NCBI RefSeq assembly: GCF_049347105.1
Contig: NZ_CP186334.1
Coordinates: forward strand, 4,960,001 to 5,024,000
Length of the DNA: 64,000 nt
DNA from: Gaoshiqia hydrogeniformans
Lineage (GTDB): Bacteria; Bacteroidota; Bacteroidia; Bacteroidales; Prolixibacteraceae
Direction: 5' to 3'
In this document: positions 58,415 to 64,000 of the stretch, piece by piece
Position numbering within the stretch: position 1 is the first letter of the stretch
Layout: each line of letters begins with the position of its first letter
Made by a program: the position numbers and the translations under genes
The notes under the pieces: generated by a model
What the model saw: only the letters and a program-made list of their open reading frames with translations
Told to the model about the DNA's origin: nothing
Database searches by the model: none

Positions 58415-60052
58415 ATGAATTCACGACGTAACTTCTTCCGAACGACTGCTTTAATTGCAGGGGCCTCAGCCTTACCGATTCCGAAAGTTCTGGCCGAAGA
58501 CGAGGTTGTGCAAACAACCGCCACCACCTCCGGCAAACTTCCTTATAAGAATACCTATATTAAAAATGTATTTGTTACCGAAAATGAGTTTCGCAACGCC
58601 CGGCCGGTGCTGATTGAACCACCCGGCTTTGAAAAAGCACGTGGCATTCTGCCCGCTCCTTTCTGGAAAGGAAACGAAACGGCAATTCAGATGTATTGGA
58701 AAACCTGGGAAATTGCTTTCCGAAACATTAAAAACCCCTCCCCCGAATCCGGGTTCATTACATCCTACATCGATACGGCCTACAATGGCAACATTTTCAT
58801 GTGGGATTCCAATTTCATCACCCTTTTTGCCCGGTACGGCTCACGCGCCTATCCTTTTCAAAAAACACTGGATAATTTTTACGCCAAACAACATCCCGAC
58901 GGCTTTATCTGTCGCGAAATATGGGGCAACACCGGTGAGGACTGTTTTCATCGCTACGACCCCACCAGTACCGGCCCCAACCTGATTCCGTGGAGCGAGA
59001 TGGAATATTTCCGCCATTTCGGAGACTGGGAACGAATCCATAAAATTTTTCCGGTACTGAGCGCCTACTACCAATGGCTAAAACTGAACCGTACCTGGCA
59101 GGATGGCTTATACTGGTCGAGCGGATGGGGCACCGGTATGGATAACCAACCCAGGGTATCCGGAAAATACAACCCGATCTTCTCTCACGGTCACATGACT
59201 TGGCTCGACACCTGCCTGCAACAGCTTTTTATTGGTAAAATTCTGGTCGATTTCGGATTTTATGTCGAACGCTGGCAGGAAATCGAGGACATTGAAGACG
59301 AGCTGAAACTTCTTAAAAAGCTCATCAAAGAAAAAATGTGGGACCCCAAAAGTTCATTCTTCTACGACAAATATGCCAACGGAAGTATGGGGACACTGAA
59401 AAGCATAGGCGCCTATTGGGCTTTGTGGAGCGAGTTGCTAACCAAAGATGAAATGAAAAGCTTCATTGGTCACCTGGCTAACCCGGAAACCTTTTACCGC
59501 CGACACCCGGTTCCATCCATTCCTGCGAATCACGAAAAATATCAGGCCGATGGCCGTTACTGGCAGGGTGGCGTTTGGGCTCCAACCAATTATATGATCA
59601 TCAAAGGGCTTCAACGCAACGGTTTCCATCCGCTGGCCTTCGATTTAGCCGGGAAACACCACCGGCAGGTTGCCGAAGTCTTCAAAAAAACCAATACATT
59701 CTGGGAATATTATGCCGCCGAAGACACCGAACCGGGCTTGCTCGCCCGTCCCGACTTTGTGGGCTGGACCGGTTTGGTTCCGGTAGCCATCCTCTTTGAA
59801 AGCCTGTTTGGCATCAATCCGGATTTCCTGAAGAAAACCATCAACTGGCACATCAACCTGACCGACGAACATGGAATAGACCGTTATCCGATTGGCCCCG
59901 ACGGTATGTTGTCGTTGAAATGTGCCGCCAGAAGTTCAGCAAAACAACGCCCTGTGATTGAAATCCATTCAAACATCGAACTGAAGCTTTTACTTAGTTG
60001 GGAGGATGGCTCGGAAACCATCCAGATTAAACCGGGTACTAACAAAATATAA
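58415..60052 (+). CDS. (alpha/alpha)6-barrel glycosidase (GH63/GH37-like), Tat-type signal
   Basis: A protein of 545 residues. The N-terminus NSRRNFFRTTALIAGASALP carries a twin-arginine-like SRRNFF motif and hydrophobic core. The barrel shows the trehalase/GH63 pattern: NIFMWDSNFITLFARYG near 130, SSGWGTGMDNQPR with probable catalytic Asp243, YWQGGVWAPTNYMIIKG near 386, and WTGLVPVAILFE with FWEYYAAEDTEPG near the end. It may be an alpha-glucosidase, trehalase or mannosylglycerate-type hydrolase; the substrate cannot be told. A folded, Tat-exported enzyme may need a cytoplasmic metal. It ends one base before the GH92 start. Confidence 0.75.
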   Translation: MNSRRNFFRTTALIAGASALPIPKVLAEDEVVQTTATTSGKLPYKNTYIKNVFVTENEFRNARPVLIEPPGFEKARGILPAPFWKGNETAIQMYWKTWEIAFRNIKNPSPESGFITSYIDTAYNGNIFMWDSNFITLFARYGSRAYPFQKTLDNFYAKQHPDGFICREIWGNTGEDCFHRYDPTSTGPNLIPWSEMEYFRHFGDWERIHKIFPVLSAYYQWLKLNRTWQDGLYWSSGWGTGMDNQPRVSGKYNPIFSHGHMTWLDTCLQQLFIGKILVDFGFYVERWQEIEDIEDELKLLKKLIKEKMWDPKSSFFYDKYANGSMGTLKSIGAYWALWSELLTKDEMKSFIGHLANPETFYRRHPVPSIPANHEKYQADGRYWQGGVWAPTNYMIIKGLQRNGFHPLAFDLAGKHHRQVAEVFKKTNTFWEYYAAEDTEPGLLARPDFVGWTGLVPVAILFESLFGINPDFLKKTINWHINLTDEHGIDRYPIGPDGMLSLKCAARSSAKQRPVIEIHSNIELKLLLSWEDGSETIQIKPGTNKI

Positions 60053-60053
60053 T

Positions 60054-62969
60054 ATGCGATATTTCTTCTACTCGTTCATTTTGGCGGCATTAATACTTCC
60101 CGGCTGTAACCGGAAAAGTCCGTTGGATTATGTTGATCCGTTTATTGGGACAGGTTTTCACGGGCACACCTACCCGGGAGCCACAACTCCCTTTGGAGCC
60201 GTACAGCTCAGTCCGGATACGCGGCGAGGCAACTGGGATGCCTGTTCCGGATATCATTACAGCGACTCGGTTATCCTGGGATTTTCGCACACCCATTTAA
60301 GCGGAACTGGTTGTATTGATTTGGGCGACATCCTGTTTCACCCAACCATCACTGACATACAAAAAAACCGGGAAGGATATCTGTTCGACCCGATGCCCTT
60401 TTCACATCAAAATGAATTTGCCCGGGCAGGTTATTACCGGGTAAAGCTGGATAACGGCATCCGGGCCGAGCTCACCGCGACAACTCATGTCGGACTCCAC
60501 CGGTATACATTTCCGGGGAAAAGCCAACCAAAAATCGTCATCGACCTGGCTCATTTGCTCGACAACGAAACAATTAACGAGGCAGAAATCCAAATCGACA
60601 AAGACGAAATCTCAGGAATGCGCAGGACCAGTGGCTGGGTGAACAATCAATCCATCTATTTTGTGGCACAGTTTTCTGTACCGTTTCAAGTCGAATTGAT
60701 TGCTGAGGGCGAATCAGTCGCAACTTCCTCCGGCGTGAAAGGCAAAAAAATCCAGGCTGTTATTGCATTTCCTGAATTTCAGGGCCAGCCGGTTGTTTGC
60801 AAAGTAGGCCTTTCATCGGTGAGCACAACAAATGCCCGCCTCAACCTGTTGGCAGAAGCCGCCGGTTTTGGTTTTGACCGGATAAAAACTGAAACACAAA
60901 ACCGTTGGGCGGATGCTCTTTCTGTCTATAAAATTTCGGGAGGCAGCCGCGATGACCTGATTAACTTTTACACGGCCGTTTACCATAGCCTCCTCGCTCC
61001 CAACGAAATTACCGATGTTAACGGCGAATACCGCGGAGCCGACGGGATCATCCGGAAAGCAAGCAATCCCAAAGTTTACTCAACCTTTTCGCTGTGGGAT
61101 ACCTTCAGAGCCTGGAATCCGCTGATGACACTAACGGATACCGTCCTGGTCAACCACATGATAAACTCATTCCTGAATTTTTACGATCAAACCGGCGAAC
61201 TACCCATTTGGCCTTTATCATCCGGTGAAACAGGAACCATGATCGGCTACCATGCAGTTTCGGTCATTTACGATGCTTACAGTAAAAACATCCGGGGCTT
61301 CGATATGCAAAAAGCCTTTGAAGCGATGAAAGTTTCGGCTGATAAAAACCGGAAAGGTACAAGTCCATATGTCGAAACAGGTTTCATCCCGGCCGATTCG
61401 AAGCGCGAATCGGTTTCGTGCCTGCTCGAGAATGCTTATGATGACTGGTGCATCGCACAGATGGCAAAAGCGCTTGGCCATGACGAAGATTACAGGCATT
61501 TTTTGTATCGTTCGGCTTTCTATAAAAATATTTTCGATGGGAAAAACCGGTTTTTTCGCGGCCGGATGAAAGATGGTATCTGGGAATCGCCTTTTAATCC
61601 GGCAGAAGTTGGCCGCGCATATACCGAAGCAACGGCCTGGCAGTACCGCTTTTTTGTTCCTCACGATGTCATGGGAATGATCAACCTGTTTGGCGGAAAC
61701 CAACAGTTCACCGCAGCGCTCGATTCCCTGTTTCATACTTCTGTGCCGGTTCAGGGACATTTATCCGATATTACCGGTTTACTTGGGCAATATGCACATG
61801 GAAATGAACCCAGTCACCACATGGCCTACCTGTACAGCTTTGCCGGCCAGCCGTGGAAAACCCAACATTATGTCCGCCGCTTGTTGAAAGAAATGTACCA
61901 TCCCGTTCCTGAGGGGATTACCGGCAACGAAGACTGCGGACAAATGTCGGCCTGGTATATCCTGAGCAGTCTGGGCTTGTACCAGCCATGCCCCGGGAGC
62001 AATCAATTTGTATTAACCACACCCTTGTTTGAAAAAGCGAATATCCGCCTGGCCAATGGGAAAAACCTGTGTATTACAGCAAAAAATACGACTAAAAATA
62101 TGTACATCAAGGAAGTTCGCTGGAATAAAAAGACGGTAAACAACAACTATATCACCTATTCTGAATTAATGGAAGGAGGACATCTCGAATTTATTACAAA
62201 TGATCAGCCGGTAACTACTCGTGGTACCGGTCCCGAAACCATTCCCTATTCTCAAAGTAAAACGGTTGAAGTTTCGGCTCCCTACCTGTCAAACGACATC
62301 TCCTTCTTCGAAACAGAAACAGAAGTTCATTGCGGAACAGCCACCGAAGGCGCTGAAATACGTTACACACTCGACGGCTCCGAACCAACCGAAAAATCAC
62401 AGTTATATAGCAGTCCGTTTGTGTTGAAGTATTCAGCGCCGGTTAAACTGAAAGCGTTTAAAACCGGCTTTTTGCCCAGCATTACGTCCAGTTACACCGC
62501 ATCGAAAGCCGATTACAAAACAGCCTCGCCCATCTGCCTTCCCAAACAAGGGCTTCGATATGAATATTTCGAAGGAAATTTTAGCCGGGTAGCAGATATC
62601 CGGGAAAAAGGACTGGCAGTTAGTTCGGGAATTTGCGAGCAAATATCGTTGGCCGAAGCCCGGACTCCTGACCATTACGGGCTCATTTTCAGCGGGTACT
62701 TATATGCTCCGGTTGACGGTATTTACAGATTTTCCACCCGAAGCGACGACGGAAGTGTTCTGCGATTGAACGGGCACACGGTGGTCGATAATGACGGGTC
62801 ACATGCCGACATCAAAGCTGTTGGACGAATCGCCCTGAAAAAGGGATTCCATCCCGTTGAGCTTCTTTATTTCGAAGATTACGAAGGAGAATCACTTTCT
62901 GTTAGTTGGACCATGCCAAACAGATCAAAAGAAGAAATTATAACACCTGAATATTTTTACTTTAACTAA
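60054..62969 (+). CDS. GH92 alpha-mannosidase with beta-hexosaminidase-C-like and PA14 domains, lipoprotein
   Basis: About 971 residues from the ATG at 60054, which follows the upstream stop by one base. The signal segment has a lipobox AALILPGC. The GH92 catalytic region (~25-730) has DPFIGTGFHGHTYPGA near the start, GNEPSHH at 583-589 and GNEDCGQMSAWYILSSLG after it, which carry calcium-coordinating and catalytic acidic residues. Then come a chitobiase C-like module (~745-820) and a PA14 domain (~835-960, YEYFEGNFS; FSTRSDDGSVLRLNG). GH92 enzymes are calcium-dependent exo-alpha-mannosidases with 1,2, 1,3, 1,4 or 1,6 preference, inverting. The PA14 may bind the glycan. The gene is central to an alpha-mannan-type PUL. 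Confidence 0.9.
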   Translation: MRYFFYSFILAALILPGCNRKSPLDYVDPFIGTGFHGHTYPGATTPFGAVQLSPDTRRGNWDACSGYHYSDSVILGFSHTHLSGTGCIDLGDILFHPTITDIQKNREGYLFDPMPFSHQNEFARAGYYRVKLDNGIRAELTATTHVGLHRYTFPGKSQPKIVIDLAHLLDNETINEAEIQIDKDEISGMRRTSGWVNNQSIYFVAQFSVPFQVELIAEGESVATSSGVKGKKIQAVIAFPEFQGQPVVCKVGLSSVSTTNARLNLLAEAAGFGFDRIKTETQNRWADALSVYKISGGSRDDLINFYTAVYHSLLAPNEITDVNGEYRGADGIIRKASNPKVYSTFSLWDTFRAWNPLMTLTDTVLVNHMINSFLNFYDQTGELPIWPLSSGETGTMIGYHAVSVIYDAYSKNIRGFDMQKAFEAMKVSADKNRKGTSPYVETGFIPADSKRESVSCLLENAYDDWCIAQMAKALGHDEDYRHFLYRSAFYKNIFDGKNRFFRGRMKDGIWESPFNPAEVGRAYTEATAWQYRFFVPHDVMGMINLFGGNQQFTAALDSLFHTSVPVQGHLSDITGLLGQYAHGNEPSHHMAYLYSFAGQPWKTQHYVRRLLKEMYHPVPEGITGNEDCGQMSAWYILSSLGLYQPCPGSNQFVLTTPLFEKANIRLANGKNLCITAKNTTKNMYIKEVRWNKKTVNNNYITYSELMEGGHLEFITNDQPVTTRGTGPETIPYSQSKTVEVSAPYLSNDISFFETETEVHCGTATEGAEIRYTLDGSEPTEKSQLYSSPFVLKYSAPVKLKAFKTGFLPSITSSYTASKADYKTASPICLPKQGLRYEYFEGNFSRVADIREKGLAVSSGICEQISLAEARTPDHYGLIFSGYLYAPVDGIYRFSTRSDDGSVLRLNGHTVVDNDGSHADIKAVGRIALKKGFHPVELLYFEDYEGESLSVSWTMPNRSKEEIITPEYFYFN

Positions 62970-62973
62970 GGAG
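62968..62973 (+). promoter_or_regulatory. Shine-Dalgarno site of the phosphatase gene
   Basis: AAGGAG lies six bases before the ATG at 62980 and overlaps the GH92 stop codon. It fixes the start and indicates translational linkage with GH92. Confidence 0.6.
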
Positions 62974-62979
62974 TATACG

Positions 62980-64000
62980 ATGAAACATCTTATGTATTTA
63001 ATGCTGACTTTCGTATTGAGTTTTCATCTCGCTTTCGGGCAGTATGAAACAAAGGGACAGGCAAAAACCGGCAGCTTCGTTTATGAACAAGCCGGTGAAG
63101 TGGTGAAGGTAAAGCCTCTTAAAGGTAAAAAAGTTAAAAATGTCATCCTGATGATTGGCGACGGCATGGGCTTGTCTCAAGTCTCAGCTGCTTGGATAGC
63201 CAACCGGGGACAGTTAAACATTGATAACTTTACTTACACTGGTTTTTCGCGTACCTGGTGCGCCAATCGATTAATCACCGATTCGGGCGCTGCCGGCAGC
63301 GCGATGGCCACCGGGCGTAAAACCAATTATCATCACCTGGCGGTTGATTCGCTGGGGAATCCGCTCAATTCATTAACTGATTTGGCCCATGCGGCCGGCC
63401 TGAAAACCGGAATTGTCGTTACCTGTAACCTGTCTGATGCCACTCCAGCGGCGTTCTGCGCCAATAACAGCGATCGCGACCTGGAAGAGGCCATTGCCGC
63501 TGATTACCTGAATTGTCGTGTTGATTATATCTTTGGTGGCGGACGCGACCAGTTTAACAACCGAAGAGACAAACGCGATCTGATGGCCGAAATGCAACAG
63601 CAAGCTTATCAGGTTTGTACAAGCTGGGACGAGACCAGACAAATCAAACAAGGAAAAGTATTTTCGGTACCCGAAGAAGGACAATTACCGCTTGCCCGCG
63701 AACGCGGCGACCTGTTTAGCCAAGCCTGTCTCCATGCCATCGATATCCTGAACCGGGATAAAAAGGGCTTCTTCGCCATGTTTGAAGGTTCGCGCATTGA
63801 CGATTGCGGCCATTGGAACGATCTTCCCCGGTTGATTGAAGAAGTTTTGGATTTCGACCGTACTGTCGGGCAGGTCATGAAGTGGGCTGAAAAAGATAAA
63901 AACACGCTGGTTATTGTACTGGCCGATCACGAAACCGGCGGACTATCCATCCTTGGCGGCGATCTGGAAACAGGTTCGGTTACAGGAACATTTTCAACTG
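62980..64000 (+). CDS. alkaline phosphatase (PhoA family), 3' end outside window
   Basis: The frame is open from 62980 to the window end (340 codons). A signal peptide (MYLMLTFVLSFHLAFG) is followed by ILMIGDGMGLSQ with metal-binding Asp61. ITDSGAAGSAMATG has the phosphorylated Ser102. FAMFEGSRIDDCGHWND supplies Glu, Asp and His zinc/magnesium ligands, and VLADHETGG carries the Asp-His pair. This is the alkaline phosphatase superfamily, exported and metal-dependent. It removes phosphate from monoesters. Ten bases separate it from GH92, so it belongs to the PUL 2 operon and may act on phosphorylated mannose residues. The missing end leaves one ligand region unseen. Confidence 0.88.
   Translation, partial: MKHLMYLMLTFVLSFHLAFGQYETKGQAKTGSFVYEQAGEVVKVKPLKGKKVKNVILMIGDGMGLSQVSAAWIANRGQLNIDNFTYTGFSRTWCANRLITDSGAAGSAMATGRKTNYHHLAVDSLGNPLNSLTDLAHAAGLKTGIVVTCNLSDATPAAFCANNSDRDLEEAIAADYLNCRVDYIFGGGRDQFNNRRDKRDLMAEMQQQAYQVCTSWDETRQIKQGKVFSVPEEGQLPLARERGDLFSQACLHAIDILNRDKKGFFAMFEGSRIDDCGHWNDLPRLIEEVLDFDRTVGQVMKWAEKDKNTLVIVLADHETGGLSILGGDLETGSVTGTFST

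Overview
The window is a stretch of a Bacteroidota chromosome. The evidence is two SusC/SusD polysaccharide-utilisation loci (PULs), ECF sigma/FecR pairs, STN-containing TonB-dependent receptors, lipoprotein signal peptides of the Bacteroidota type, mostly Shine-Dalgarno-poor starts and TAnnTTTG-type promoters. The wealth of sulfatases and fucosidases suggests a free-living, possibly marine, member of the order Marinilabiliales; this placement is an inference.

Positions 1 to about 5,108 hold the right part of a Mu-like transposable element. It contains the C-terminus of a MuA-type transposase, a MuB-type AAA ATPase, a tail-like protein, two small unknowns, a ClpP-type prohead protease with a scaffold-like tail, another small ORF and a major capsid protein. 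A 93-nt structured element and a pair of exact 20-bp direct repeats follow, and the repeats are candidate transposase-binding sites at the right end. No terminase, portal, tail-tube, lysis or late-regulator gene lies between the transposition genes and this end, so it is either a deleted prophage or a compact capsid-carrying element.

From 5.1 to 16.4 kb is ordinary chromosome: a small His-rich protein (possibly cut by the element), a DUF4625 lipoprotein, an Omp85-like protein, a pyrimidine-dimer glycosylase family protein, a trans-sulfuration PLP enzyme, a DUF819 permease, an NhaC-type antiporter, and a secreted protein built of 19 TPR-like repeats.

From 16.8 to 37.2 kb, all on the minus strand, runs a complete PUL: ECF sigma, FecR, SusC, SusD, beta-helix protein, GH172 (DUF2961), GH29 with F5/8C domains, two S1 sulfatases, GH31, a second GH29 and GH43. 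The enzyme set points to a sulfated, fucose-containing polysaccharide.

From 37.5 to 49.7 kb are an AraC regulator, a divergent operon (sugar-porter MFS, GH2 lipoprotein, cytoplasmic DUF5107-TPR protein), and a convergent six-PAS histidine kinase whose 3' end overlaps that operon.

From 49.9 kb to the window end a second PUL on the plus strand encodes ECF sigma, FecR, SusC, SusD, a LamG surface lipoprotein, a Tat-type (alpha/alpha)6-barrel glycosidase, a GH92 alpha-mannosidase with a PA14 domain, and an alkaline phosphatase cut by the window edge. It looks built for an alpha-mannosidic, perhaps phosphorylated, glycan.
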